64,000 bases of DNA from contig NC_088777.1 of the NCBI RefSeq assembly GCF_954871325.1, positions 39,967,366 to 40,031,365 on the forward strand, read 5' to 3'. The notes under the pieces were generated by a model that saw only the letters and a program-made list of their open reading frames with translations, had not been told where the DNA came from and searched no databases. The translations under genes and the position numbers were made by a program. The DNA comes from Gordionus sp. m RMFG-2023. Taxonomy: Eukaryota > Nematomorpha > Gordioida > Chordodea > Parachordodidae. Shown here in pieces: positions 1 to 12,490 of this stretch. Positions within the stretch are counted from its first letter, which is position 1, and each line of letters starts with the position of its first letter.

Positions 1-3000
1 TTATAATTTATTCAATAAAAATAAGCTTAATAATATTAAGTTAATATCTATAAAATTATTTAAAAATCTCCAATTTATTTACTTAAAATAATTTACCTCA
101 ATGGCACTGCATAAAATATATTATATAATAATGGAAATAATCTATTTTTTTTAATAGAAGGATACTATAAATTTATTTTTCAATAAGAAAGTATGATTTT
201 TTATAGAAAATAATACTCTAATACTTATTTTTTACGAGGATACATTTGTTTAGATTTGGAAAGTAATAAAGAATCAGAAATATTAAAAGAGTAGTGTTAA
301 ATAATTTTCTTTTCTAAAACCACCATCATTGTGTAAATCTTGAAAGCATTAACAGAAAATTTGTTCATTAGTATAAAAAATAGTGATTAAAAAATGTAAA
401 TAATGTGCATAATTAATTGGAACTTGGAAAGAACATATTTTATTGATGAATATTTACTTTTTATAAATGATTTTTTGAATGAATGATTAAAAGAAAATAA
501 ATTATTAAATTGTATTCTATCAATATCAATTCAAGATAAAATATTTTCACCCTTTAATTAATAAAATAATAATTTTTTTAAAATTTAAATATTAATTATT
601 TAGTGTAAAAATTGTATTTTTTAATAAATGTTTATTTTAAATGGAATTTATTTAAAAGAATGGTAAAATGCTCCAATTGAATGGGAAAAAAATATATAAG
701 TTGTTCATGAATTATGTGCTTTCATAATGAGTTTCTGTTCAAAAACAACAGCAACTTTTTGAATTTAATATTTAAATTTTAAAAAACCATTTCCCTGCAT
801 TTTTATTTTCCAACGATTCCTAATTGGAATGAACTACTCCATATGATACCCTTTTTACTGATGATGATTATCTAAATTAAATGATTGGTTGTACTTTATA
901 TATTATCTCACCTGTAAACATAAATTTATTGAATGGGCCAGATCTAGCTTGGAATTTTCCTAAGCTAGATAAAAATTGAATAAAGATATAAAAATTTCCA
1001 TGTTCTATTGCTATTATTTTTAAAATTATTTGGTATTATGCAGGCGTCTAGTCACAGATATCCAAATAGACAGAATTTTTTGATATAATTATTTCTGAGA
1101 CTTCTTGCGCTACAGTAAAAAAGAAACTGCAAAAAGCCTGCACAACAAGAGGGAGCCACAACATCAAGCTGTTACATCATTTTTTGGATCTAGAATCGCC
1201 TAATTTGTATACCCTTGGAGAAATATCAAAATAACCTGAAACACATATTTCAATTTTTTCATTGAAATGTATTAATAGATTATTTATTACACAATTATAT
1301 GAAATATTTTTCAAAAAATGAATATGGCTGAAGTTATGAGGTCGCGAATATTATTATATCGCTGGCCAGGAATTTTTCGAGATTTATATGATTGATTGGG
1401 TGAAAGAGAAATTATATTTGACCAATATTAACTGGACTCAATTGAGGATCATTATAAAATAACCGTTTTATCCCATTTTTGTTAATTTTGACTCAAATAA
1501 ATGAAAGATTTGTTATTTATCATATGGCTCTATCCAATTTACAAATACTATATCTCATAACTCCCTCTGATCTGAGCATATATCAAATCTTGATGAAAAA
1601 TTAATTATTAAAAAATTTTATTCAAAGGATATAAATGTATCTGAAGGCCAATTAATTTCAGAATTTAAATAGTTAAAAGATTCATTTTTGTAGAAAATCC
1701 TCCAAGAAATACAGTAGAAGCATTGTATACTTTAAAATATATAAATTATTGTATATTTTGGCATAGTACCAATTGGTACAAGCACAAAGTGGACCTATTC
1801 TCCATTATACAGAAAATAAAAACATACATCAAAATCTTGACATCTAAAAATTGATTGAATAAACTTGGTTTACTCATCGTGATCTAATCCCCAACAATAA
1901 ACATATTATCAATATTAAATTTTCATTTACGAACGATATTTTTGACTAACTTTTTAAATCATTAGAAAATGTTTAATTTTATATTTCTATTGTGATTTAA
2001 TTACCAGTTTTATATAGCTATAATATTTTTTAACCGTATTATATTCGCTCTTAATATTTTGTATTTTCCTATATTTTATTATTTGTGTTCGAAATTATTA
2101 GAATAAATTTTATTAATTCTAATAAATTTTTAATCCTCCAAAAAAAATCATTTCAATATAAAAAAATTATCCCCTCCCGTAGAAATTTCTACTACGCGCC
2201 AGTTACTATAATTTTACCTATAATATCAATCATTAAATTATTATAAGATTTTAAAATAATATTATTTATTTTAATGGTATTTCTAAGCGGTCTAGGTCTG
2301 CTGCATTCAAAATGGAGACTGCCGTGTACTAAGATAAATAAAAAAAGTGTAATAGGATATAAAAATCTTTCATGTTCCATTGCTATTCGGGCTCATTGAT
2401 AAATTTAAAACATAGTTCGGGTTTAGAAGATAGTTTCAACAATTTTAAATCGTATTTAACGAATATGAATGACACCCATTCCAAAATTAAAATTGAATAT
2501 GAATAAGGAAACAAATATTAAAGCCTTATTATTTATAGTAAGCGGAAGATAATTCCCGTAAAAAACGCCATAATGTATTATTATTAGGAGGGGGGGGGGG
2601 TTGTTTTTAATAATTTTTTCAAAAATTATTGGGGAAATTATTTTTGATTAATATTTCATAGTATACTTGCAGAGTAATACTAAGGTAAAACATTTTACCA
2701 GAAAAATTAATAATTCTTTAAATAATAGTTATGATTATAATAAAAAAATCAAATTTTTTTTAAATCATGATTTTTGTCAATCTTACTTTAGGTAGTTTAG
2801 GTTTTGGCTCGTCAAGGATAGCGGCATCTAGGTAGGCTAGACTCGTTAGACATCAGGGACCTGGAAGAATGGAATTTTTGGGCTCTTATTCTGACAAAAA
2901 ATTATGTTCCATTCTAGTTCCACGTTTCAGAAACTAATTTTATTTTTCTTTATATACCATTTTTTATTAATTAATCCTTATTATATCCGTTATTAAATCT

Positions 3001-3980
3001 AAGTAGTAATTAACACATTCTTTAAAATATTATCTTTTAAGTTTGGGAGGTGCTATTAATATATATTTAAGCGTCAAAAAACACCTCTTAACACTATTTT
3101 GGTATGAAATTATCCATAAAATTTGAAACATTTTATTTATTATATTCTGGGTTGACTCCTCGATCTAAAAAAGGGGTTCAGGTTTGGGTTTGGTTAAAAA
3201 TCCCTGAATCAGGTTCGGGGTCCAGAAAAATATGGACTTATAAAGTTTAGTTAAAGTAATAGAAACATCAGCTATTTTCAAATTAATTTTATTATTTAGT
3301 ATTCACCATAAAAATAATTTATCATCATAATAAACAATTTTAAGAATAATATTATATTTGTAGTTCAGAACGAATTATTGTGATATCTTCCAAATATCAT
3401 TAGAATAAATTTTAAAAAAATTTAATGGACCCTAAATTTAAAAAAAGTTAGGTTCTCATATTAATTTTATGACAGTTAAAATAATTTTAAAAAAAAAGTT
3501 TTCACAACCTTAAAAATTATATAATAGGGAAATCCGGGGCTAATTGAACCGCGGAGAGTGATAAATCATTTCTTTTTAAATTAAAGACCCTAAGTACATT
3601 TATCCCTAATATAGATTTTAGGAGTATGCATCTACAAAAATATATTCTGAAATAATTAATTAAAGTGGATGGTTGACAAATTTTATAATAAACCATCACC
3701 ATCTGGCATGTGAATTGAGGTCAGATTTATTGATACAAAATGACCCATTGTATTTAAAGCATGTACCTCTCTTTTCTACCAAAGATCAGATAGAATCATG
3801 TGGGATTCATGTTTATCAAATTTACTTAAGACCAAATAATATGATACTTTTTTTGAATTATAATGGATACACTCATCATTATAAGGATAGACAAATTAGT
3901 ATTTTAATTATAATATTACAAATATAATATTTAGGTCAAGGTAAATATTCTTTTATAAATGAATTAGATTATTTTTAAAA
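1..3980. other. A+T-rich spacer, no supported gene
   Basis: I see no convincing gene here. Open frames are short and lack recognisable motifs. There is a G homopolymer near 2588-2600, a slightly G+C-richer patch near 2770-2930 with a short imperfect inverted repeat, and a phrase of about 30 nt near 1000 that recurs loosely near 2355. Old degraded transposon sequence is likely but I cannot assign a family. Confidence 0.5.
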
Positions 3981-3984
3981 GCTC

Positions 3985-4055
3985 TGATTCGTCCTGGAAA
4001 ATCGTATTTGAAGGTTACACCTTCCATAAAAAAATGCTTAAACAAGATAAGAATA
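3985..4055 (+). pseudogene. FLYWCH zinc-finger fragment, plus-strand copy
   Basis: The plus strand reads a short peptide of the FLYWCH type (FEGYTFHKKMLKQDK), the segment that normally precedes the WRC part of a FLYWCH finger. The same 30 or so bases occur in opposite orientation near 4380-4410, where the finger continues on the minus strand. The fragment stops after about 20 codons. FLYWCH fingers occur in animal nuclear proteins and in many Mutator-like transposon proteins, so this is probably transposon debris, though a broken host gene is possible. Confidence 0.45.
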
Positions 4056-4158
4056 ATTTAAATTAATACCTCCAATAACTGTTTGTAGAGTTGTGCTTTG
4101 CCTATAATTATTTAGTTATTTTGATTAACTCATCCTATAACATGTGTGACTGGATGCT

Positions 4159-4455
4159 TTATTCTAATTTTACTACTTCCTCTGAATAAATTTGTAGAAG
4201 TTTTGCTAAAGAGTTTGCACATCGCTTTTTCATGCTAGAAACGGATTGCATTGTTACTAGTTCAACAATATTTGACGGATGAGTATGAGCTGTTTCAATT
4301 ACCGGGTCTTGATTTTGAAGTTTTGATAATATTGCTCGGCATTTAAAAGATGAATACTTTGAGCAGCGCCATCTTATCTTGTTTAAGCATTTTTTATGGA
4401 TGGATATGAGTAGAGATGTAACATGGGAAAATTTCCCGTACTTCGAAATCTCCCC
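4159..4455 (-). pseudogene. FLYWCH-type zinc-finger remnant
   Basis: The minus-strand frame contains RWRCSKYSSFKCRA followed about 16 residues later by HTHP, matching the C-C-H-H ligands and WRC signature of a FLYWCH finger. Upstream residues that should read as in the plus-strand fragment at 3985-4055 are in another frame, so the gene is broken. The open frame formally runs on to 4491, but from 4456 that is LTR sequence: a small LTR element has inserted at its upstream edge. FLYWCH domains bind DNA or protein and are common in MULE-derived genes. Origin from a MULE is inferred, since other MULE sequence lies in this window. Confidence 0.55.
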
Positions 4456-4958
4456 TGTTGTAACCAAATTACAAAGCCGAAGGATATTCAAATCTACTCA
4501 AGAAAAAAGAATTAAATTTCGAATGCAAATGATTTAAAGAAAGAGGAATAAAAAAGAATGATTATTCAAATTAAAGAAAGTTCATGAATTATAGAAAAGT
4601 ATATATATATTCGAGGATATTTGTATAAAAATAGATCATGATTTTACGAACTTAATTATAATTTTTAATTTTAATTTTTTATTATTTTAATATTTTTTTA
4701 ATTAATTTAGTTTGATTATATTTTTATCATATTATTTAATAAAGATTTAGTATCATTTTAGTTCTAACGTTTATTATTGGACGAATATTATAGAAAAGTA
4801 TATATAATCGAGGATATTAGTCTGATTTAGTATCATTTTAGTTCTAACGAGGATATTAGTCTGATTTAGTATCATTTTTTTCTAACCTTTCTTATTTGAC
4901 AACGATTATAATCACCCAATCCTTCTAAATTCTTATTCTAAATATTCAAAATGTTACA
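4456..4958 (+). repeat. left LTR of the small LTR element
   Basis: Direct repeat of 5825-6323, beginning TGTTGTAA and ending GTTACA. It contains internal short duplications of a phrase reading GAGGATATTAGTCTGATTT. Confidence 0.8.
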
Positions 4959-5824
4959 ATGATGTTGGAGAGTGGAGGCGACAGGGCAATTTCAACAATT
5001 CAGTCTAATTAACTCTCCCACTAGCCTCAGCAATATAAATATCAATACCATATTGGTACAGAGGTGCCTTACAGCGATTGATCCAGGCTTTAGAAGATCA
5101 AAAGTCAGTCTAATTAACTCTGAAAAGAGATTCTAAATAAAGGGGGAAGGGGATGTATGAGATGACCATCGACACTAAGACAAAGAATGAGAGCAATAAA
5201 ACAATGGTATCAATATTAATGGTCGTATTTCGGAGAATTAGTCGTTTAGCTAAAAAGAATGCGTCACAAGAGATCGTTATACGTACAAGTGATCGATGTA
5301 GCTAAAAGAAATTCGTTATAAATTTTTATTAAAGATATATGGTTGACTGTTATTTAAGTTGATAATATTTAGCAAAATATCAGGTTGTTGATTAACCAAA
5401 AAATCTTCATAAAGAGAAACGGCTTTTCGTCATTAGAAAATTTATGCCGCAATCGAGCTCAATTAGAGATCGGATTTTTATTTTGGATCAAAAGATACAA
5501 GAAATCATTATCGTATAAGAGATCTTAAGGCAAGATATATTGACAAGAAGACCAGGATGCTATCGTTAATCGTTGACAAATTATAGCCAATTGCTTATCA
5601 AAAATTTAAAGATAAAAAATCGAACAAGAAGTCGTGGAAACCATCGTTACTCGCAGACAAATTATCGTCAGTGGTTTACCGTCATTAGTTACTAGAAACC
5701 GTTAGAAACAAGCAAAGACTAGGATAATGTGGGAGTAAAACGAGATATAATTAAAGGAGCTAGAAGAATGTATCGGGAACCATGTCTTACTCGCAGAATG
5801 GTGGGACTAATCTAAGTGGAAGGG

Positions 5825-6323
5825 TGTTGTAATTGTTAAACCAAATTACAAAGCCGAAGGATATTCAAATCTACTCAAGAAAAAAGAATTAAATTTCGAA
5901 TGCAAATGATTTAAAGAAAGAGGAATAAAAAAGAATGATTATTCAAATTAAAGAAAGTTCATGAATTATAGAAAAGTATATATATATTCGAGGATATTTG
6001 TATAAAAATAGATCATGATTTTACGAACTTAATTATAATTTTTAATTTTTTATTATTTTTAATTAATTTAGTTTGATTATATTTTTAACTTATTATTTAA
6101 TAAAGAGTTAGTATCATTTTAGTTCTAACTTTTCTGATTTGACGAATATTATAGAAAAATATATATAATCGAGGATATTAGTCTGATTTAGTATCATTTT
6201 AGTTCTAACGAGGATATTAGTCTGATTTAGTATCATGTTATTCTAACCACTTTCTTTATTTGACAACGGTTCTAATCTCTCAATCCTTCTAAATTCTTAA
6301 ATTAAATAATTCTAAATGTTACA
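5825..6323 (+). repeat. right LTR of the small LTR element
   Basis: Direct repeat of 4456-4958 with a short extra segment near its start and scattered differences. It is followed by the TCCCC target duplication. Confidence 0.8.
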
Positions 6324-6328
6324 TCCCC

Positions 6329-7770
6329 TATAGATTTCCCAATTTCTATTTGTTTTTTTTGATCAAATATTCAGGATTTTTATCATATTTTAGAAAAATA
6401 TTATTTCATCTTGGTTCATGTATCATAATTGTGTTTTGTTTTTGTATGTACGCTTCATTTTCTTAATACTGATCGGAAGGAATTTTATATTTAAAATTTT
6501 TAATAATAACTGAAATAAGGATAAGGAGTAGTGATCTACATCGGGTCTAATTTTTAAGCCCGGCCCGAAGTTTTTAAAAAAATTTTGCTGGTTCGGCCCG
6601 GACCCGAATTTATTTATATAGAAATAATTTTTTTACATTTATTATTCCCAAAATAAAAGATATATGTCATATGGCCTCTAATTTCTATAAATATAATTAA
6701 ATATTTTTATTTTACAAAAAAATTCAACATTAAAATTGATAAATTTTGATATATTTTTAAAAAAATCCAACGAAATTTTTAAAAATATTAGGCCCGACCT
6801 AGACAGAACCCGATTTTTTTTTAAAAAAAGGCCCGGCCTAGTAAAATTAAAGGTTAAAGAGATAGAAAAAAATATTTATTTTTTGATTTTTTAAATCGTA
6901 ATAACTAAAAAACCCATGGTTGTCCCAAGTTTAAATTTTTTTATGAATAGATATAAGGTTAAAGAATAAGAAAATATTAAATTCAAAAAAATTTGGAAAG
7001 CGAAACACCTGGAATTTTTATGTTTAAAATTTATAACGTAAATAAAAACCGCAACAATATTATTTTAAAAAAATCTTTAATATTTAATAAAAGGCCTTTA
7101 ATAGAGTTATAAAATGACACATAACTTATATTAAAATCATTATTTTTTAACTTAGCTCAATTTCAAAAAATCGTATTTTTCGAAAAAAGGTCATTTTTGG
7201 CACTTTTGACCATTGATATCTCTGGAACTATGAGTACTAGGAAGCTAAAATTTTAGATTCGACGCTTTCAAATGATATTCTCTCAGCATACAAAATTTTA
7301 TCGAAATTAAAAAGGTCGGGTAGAAAAGTTCTCGATTTGGTATGGAATTACCCAAATTCAGTTCTACACAAATAAATTAAGTGGAAGTGGACAAATCATA
7401 CAACACTCCTCAAGCATTCATTCATATAAAGGCGATCTCAGCGGATTTTATTTTAAAGAGAATTGATAAGGGATTAAATGTTATAAACCGATTTTTTGGA
7501 TACCTAAGATGTTGTGAAACAAATAACATACTGTTCGATTTTAGAAATATGGAATCGTTTTCATCTTCAAACAAAGATAACAAATTAAGTAATTCTTGTT
7601 TAGATAGTCCATATATTTTTAATAAAACATGAAAAAACCAATATTAGCCTCTAAAATAATTTTTTAAAGGAAATTTTCCGTTTTCCCCCAAATTTATGGA
7701 AATTTGCATCCCTATATGAGTAACCTTTAAATACGACTTTTTCATGATGAATTAGTTCAATTGATTTTTT
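6329..7770. other. spacer with a decayed G+C-motif repeat
   Basis: Mostly A+T-rich sequence. Around 6530-6850 there are scattered GCCCGGCCC and GGCCCGACC motifs like the terminal motifs of the hAT copies that start at 7779, so a decayed relative is likely, but I found no matching ends or target duplication. An 83-codon frame at 7381-7632 has no motif I know and I do not call it a gene. Confidence 0.4.
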
Positions 7771-7778
7771 ATATAAAA

Positions 7779-7947
7779 CAGAGACCTGCAGGCCCGGCCC
7801 TAAGCCCGGCCGTATTTTAAATTTTTAAATATACCCGGGCCGGGCCTAAAAAAAATTTTTTTAAACATATCCGGGCCGGGCCTAAAAATTTTTTTTTAAA
7901 TATATCCGGGCCGGGCCAAAGATTGTTAAACACGGGCCGGGCAGGGC
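7779..7947 (+). repeat. G+C-rich subterminal iterons of hAT copy A
   Basis: Five to six copies of a core reading CCGGGCCGGGCC or GGCCCGGCC stand about 30-40 bp apart, separated by runs of A and T. The same array recurs at the left end of copy B (10604-10780), near the right ends of both copies (12300-12490 and 12930-13049) and in the short relative at 49278-50207. Subterminal repeats of hAT elements are known to bind transposase; that these do so is inference. Confidence 0.75.
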
Positions 7948-8096
7948 CTTAATATTTTATATAAAAATTTTTACATTATGAGTTAATGGTTATAAGATTA
8001 TATTATATTATAGTTATGATTAATATAATATTGGGTGATGGTTAACACTACCTAACACCCACAGATCGATCTAATTATTAATTTCCTGCAAATTTA

Positions 8097-8673
8097 TTCA
8101 AAGTATTAATATATTTCTTTATAATTCATATCTAAATTTTTACAACATATTTTACCAAAACAATCAAATAAAGGAATATCTTAAATAAGCCCCAATATTC
8201 AAGTATTATTAATATATTTTTTTATAATTCATATCTAAATTTTTAGAATATATTTTACCAAAACAATCAAATAAAGGAATATCTTAAATAAGCCCCAATA
8301 TACAAGTATTTTATTAATATATTTTTTTATAATTCATATATAAATTTTTAGAATATTTACCAAAATAATCAAATAAAGGAATATTTAAATAAGCCCCAAT
8401 ATTCAAGTATTATTAATATATTTTTTTATAATTCATATCTAAATTTTAAGAATATTTACCATAAAGGAATATCTTAAATAAGCCCCAATATTCAAGTATT
8501 ATTAATATATGTTTTTATAATTCATATCTAAATTTTTAGAATATTTACCAAAACAATCAAATAAAGGAATATCTTAAATAAGCCCCAATATTCAAGTACT
8601 ATTAATATATTTTTTTATAATTCATATCTAAATTTTTAGAATATTTACCAAAACAATCAAATAAAGGAATATC
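8097..8673 (+). repeat. tandem repeat, about 100-bp unit, in hAT copy A
   Basis: Six imperfect head-to-tail units each contain CAATCAAATAAAGGAATAT and CAAGTATTATTAATATAT phrases. The array ends just before the putative transposase start at 8674. Copy B keeps about two units (10925-11115). No spacers are present, so it is not a CRISPR-like array. Confidence 0.8.
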
Positions 8674-10391
8674 ATGGCACAAAATACTAATGATATAATT
8701 AATAAAATTAAAAATATACAAATAATAATTTAAAATCTGAAATATGGGCTAAATTTAACATCATAGATGAAAATAAAAAAAACATTGGCTATGTACAATG
8801 TAAGAATTGTTCAAGTATATTATCTTATAATTATCATGGTACATTACATTTAAAAAGACATAAATGTGATGGTAAATCCATGAAAATTAAGAATTTTTTT
8901 TTACACCTGAAAAACCAACCTATAAATGTAATATAAAATATTTAAAAGAAAAATTTATAGATCATTCATTAACACTTTGCGCAAAAGATATTAGACCTTT
9001 CGAAATGAAAGCTGGGAATGGGTTTCTTGAATTCAGCCAGGCTCTAGTCGATATTGGGGCAAAGTATGGTAAAATAGATATCAACTCATTGATTTCACAT
9101 CCCACCACTCTATCACGCCACCTTAAAGAAAAATGTAATAAAATAAGAAACATTTTGGTTGATACTATTGCCCCAGTAATCAAGAATCGATTTATGGCTG
9201 CTTCCACTGATATATGGTGCGATGACCATAAAAAGAACTCGTTTATAACAGTTAACATGCACTATATATCAGATGACTGGAAGTTAGTGAAGAGAAACCT
9301 ATTTACCGCTAAATTTAAAGAAGTGTCAAAGACTAGCAAAGTAGTTAAGGATGAACTATTAAAAAATTTTCATAATTTTAATTTCAACACTAACGATTTT
9401 ATTAATATAATATTTGTTACAGACCAAGGTAAAAATATTATAAAAGCATTGGAGTTAAATGAACGATTAAATTGTTTTTGTCAATTTTAAGAAATTCATT
9501 TAACTTCAAATATTTGGAAAGTAATGCCCCATTAATAAAATCAACAATAGATAATACTAAAATATTAGTGGGGTATTTAAAACAAAGTAATAAATGCCAG
9601 CATTTGAAAGCCCTTTATCAAGATATAGAAGTCCGCTGGAACTCTAAATACAATATGCTCAATTTGGTTTATTCTCAAAATGAAGAAATTATAAAAGTTC
9701 TTCAAGAACATGGGGGATCGGAAAAGTATTATATTATAGACTTTCCGATCCTTCAGGATCTAGTCAAAATTCTTGAGAATTTTAACAGAGCTATTGTTGA
9801 GTTACAGTCGGACTCTTGTACTCTTTTTAAAGTGGTAATTTACAAAGCGAAAAAGGAGAAATAAAATTGATTTTACTTAATATAAAGCATTTTTTAATTG
9901 AAAAATTTGTTTTACACAAGTATCATTTTATTTCTTTTTTTCTCTGTCCCAAATTCAAGCAATTACGTATGTTGTCAGGGACAGATCGCAAGATGACGGA
10001 AAACTATATAAAAGATTATATTAAATTACAAGAGGCTCAGGAAGTAAATGAAATACCATCGACCAGTCAAATTACGACTGTTGTTAAACAAACTGAATCG
10101 TTTTATGACAAATGGGGCGATGGTAATTCTGGTAATATGTCAATACCCGATGATGAATATTATAATTACATAAATAAAAAAATAGATGAAACATTTAAGG
10201 TGGATAATTTGTTAGAGTGGTGGGCGGCTCATCAAAGCGAATTTCCAATTTTAGCAAAATTGGCAAATCCTGCTTTAAGTGCAAGCTATGAGCGGAATTT
10301 TTCCACTACTGGGAGAATTGTTGAAGAAAGAAGAAGTAATCTTCAACCTGAAAAGGTAGATATGCTCCTCTTTCTTCATGATAATTTGTGA
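8674..10391 (+). pseudogene. hAT transposase of copy A, broken
   Basis: From an ATG at 8674 the strand encodes, in several frames, a hobo/Ac/Hermes-type transposase. A BED zinc finger lies at about 8745-8875 (WAKF, then C-x2-C and H-x4-H ligands). The core follows at 9005-9490 with the first catalytic Asp in STDIWCDD and the second in FVTDQGKN, then a segment with the RWNS motif (9472-9864). The C-terminal dimerisation region (LLEWW, ERNFSTTGRI, EERRSN) is open at 9867-10391. About four breaks separate the pieces: one before the finger, one after it, one near 9480 and one near 9865. The family acts in the nucleus, cutting and pasting DNA with 8-bp duplications. Confidence 0.85.
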
Positions 10392-10603
10392 ATTTTTAAT
10401 ATCTTTCTTGAGTATAGGGTTTCGTCAATCATGCTGGTTTTTTACTTTGCAAACTGTCAAATATTTATTGCATTTATTATATTTACCTTGAGTCATGAAA
10501 GTTTTTAATCCAACATTTTTCATTATTTTTTTTTACAATATTATATAATACAATTATCTTCTTTTGTTAAAAATTTATATTATAAAATAAATTATATTAA
10601 TAT

Positions 10604-12490
10604 CAGAGACCTGCAGGCCCGGCCCTAAACCCGGCCGGGCCGTTTTTTAAATTTTTTAAATATACCCGGACCGGGCCTAAATAAAATTTTTTTAAACATA
10701 TCCGGGCCGGGCCTAAAAAAATTTTTTAAAAATATATCCGGGCCGGGCCTAAGATTGTTAAACCTGGGCCGGGCCGGGCCTTAATATTTTTTATAAAAAT
10801 ATTTACATTATGAGTTAATGGTTATAAGATTATATTATATTATAGTTATGATTAATATAATATTGGGTGATGGTTAACACTACCTAACAACCCACAGATC
10901 GATCTAATTATTAATTTCCTGCAAATTTATTCAAGTATTAATATATTTTTTTACAATTCATATCTAAATTTTTACAACATATTTTACCAAAACAATCAAA
11001 TAAAGGAATATCTTAAATAAGCCCCAATATTCAAGTATTATTAATATATTTTTTTATAATTCATATCTAAATTTTTAGAATATATTTTACCAAAACATTC
11101 AAATAAAGGAATATCACTTCTTAAAGTTTGTAATACCTTTCAAAGCGAAAAGGAGAAATAAAATTGATTTTACTTAATATAAATCATTTTTTAATTGAAA
11201 AATTTGTTTTACACAAGTATCATTTTATTTCTCTTTTTCTCTGTCCCAAATTCAAGCAATTACGTATGTAGTCAGGGACAGATCGCAAAATGACGGAAAA
11301 CTATATAAAAGATTATATTAAATTACAAGAGGCTCAGGAAGTAAATGAAATACCATCGACCAGTCAAATTACGACTGTTGTTAAACAAACTGAATCGTTT
11401 TATGACAAATGGGGCGATGGTAATTCTGGTAATATGTCAATACTCGATGATGAATATTATAATTACATAAATAAAAAAATAGATGAAACATTTAAGGTGG
11501 ATAATTTGTTAGAGTGGTGGGCGGCTCATCAAAGCGAATTTCCAATTTTAGCAAAATTGGCAATTCCTGCTTTAAGTGCAAGCTGTGAGCGGAATTTTTC
11601 CACTACTGGGAGAATTCTTGAAGAAAGAAGAAGTAATTTTCAACCTGAAAAGGTGGATATGCTTCTCTTTCTTCATGATAATTTGTGAATTTTTAATATC
11701 TTTCTTGAGTATAGGGTTTCGTCAATCATGCTGGTTTTTTACTTTGCAAACTGTCAAATATTTATTGCATTTATTATATTTACCTTGAGTCATGAAAGTT
11801 TTTAATCCAACATTTTTCATTATTTGTTTTTACAATATTATATAATACAATTATCTTCTTTTGTTAAAAATTTATATTATATTTTCAAAATACTATTTAT
11901 TATACATGCATTTTTTTAAATAGCGATTTATTTTTATTTTATAAATTAAATAGTAAATTAAATACAATATATTATATTCTCAAAATATTTATCATTTTTA
12001 TAAATTAAATATTAGTTTTATTTTTTTAAAATGTAATATAAAATATAGTATATGACAAATATTATTACCATTTTTATGAATATTAGTTTTATTTTTATAA
12101 ATGCAATATAAAATATAATATATGCTCAAAATATCCATTTTTATAAATAACAGTTTTATAATTTTTATAAATTCAATATAATATTCTCAAAATATTAGCT
12201 TTTTACATGTATTTTTTAAATAATAAGCGATAATACTCGCTGAAAAATATTGTAAAATACCTCATAGGTGAATTTTTGTATATACCAGGTCGAATATAAT
12301 TTTAAAAAATTTCGAGCCGGGCCTGAAATTTTTAAATCCGGGCCGGGCCGTAAAAAATTTTTTTAAAAAATATCCGGGCCGGGTCTTAAATCCAGGCCGG
12401 GCCATAATATTTTTTTTTAAATATCCGGGCCGGGCCTAAAAAATTTAAAACCGGGCCGGGCCGTGCAATTGGTACCTCTGCAGGTCTCTG
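10604..12490 (+). mobile_element. hAT transposon copy B, internally deleted, inside copy A
   Basis: Begins CAGAGACCTGCAGG and ends CTGCAGGTCTCTG, with a perfect 8-bp duplication ATTAATAT (10596-10603 and 12491-12498). After 12490 the host copy A resumes exactly where it left off. At 1887 bp, copy B keeps both iteron ends and only the last part of the transposase gene, so it is a non-autonomous deletion derivative of the same family. Shared segments of A and B differ at few positions, so both moved in the not distant past. Confidence 0.93.
11290..11688 (+). CDS. hAT transposase C-terminal fragment of copy B
   Basis: A 132-codon open frame encodes the C-terminal hAT dimerisation region: LLEWWAAH, then CERNFSTTGRI and EERRSN. 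It corresponds to residues encoded at 9993-10391 in copy A and differs at a handful of positions; it has CERNFS where copy A has YERNFS. It lacks the BED finger and both catalytic Asp motifs, so it cannot catalyse transposition. If translated it might still dimerise with full-length transposase, as known for other truncated hAT proteins, but nothing here shows expression. Best read as a gene fragment. Confidence 0.7.
   Translation: MTENYIKDYIKLQEAQEVNEIPSTSQITTVVKQTESFYDKWGDGNSGNMSILDDEYYNYINKKIDETFKVDNLLEWWAAHQSEFPILAKLAIPALSASCERNFSTTGRILEERRSNFQPEKVDMLLFLHDNL

Larger units (their letters stand above)
4456..6323 (+). mobile_element. small non-coding LTR element (TRIM-like)
   Basis: Two direct repeats of about 500 bp (4456-4958 and 5825-6323) flank 866 bp without coding capacity. 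Both repeats begin TGTTGTAA and end GTTACA, giving TG...CA ends. The flanks carry the same 5 bases, TCCCC (4451-4455 and 6324-6328). A purine tract (AAGTGGAAGGG) sits directly before the right repeat, which sets plus orientation. The repeats differ by several substitutions and indels, so this is an older insertion than the one at 27280-29564. Too short for gag-pol; a non-autonomous TRIM is the best fit. It landed beside the FLYWCH remnant. Confidence 0.8.

Noticed and set aside
7381-7632. An 83-codon plus-strand gene
   Set aside because: No motif, no splice support and no neighbouring exon. A shared short phrase with 63.6 kb suggests repeat debris.
8097-8673. CRISPR-like repeat array
   Set aside because: Units of about 100 bp follow one another without unique spacers and lie inside a hAT element of a eukaryotic genome.
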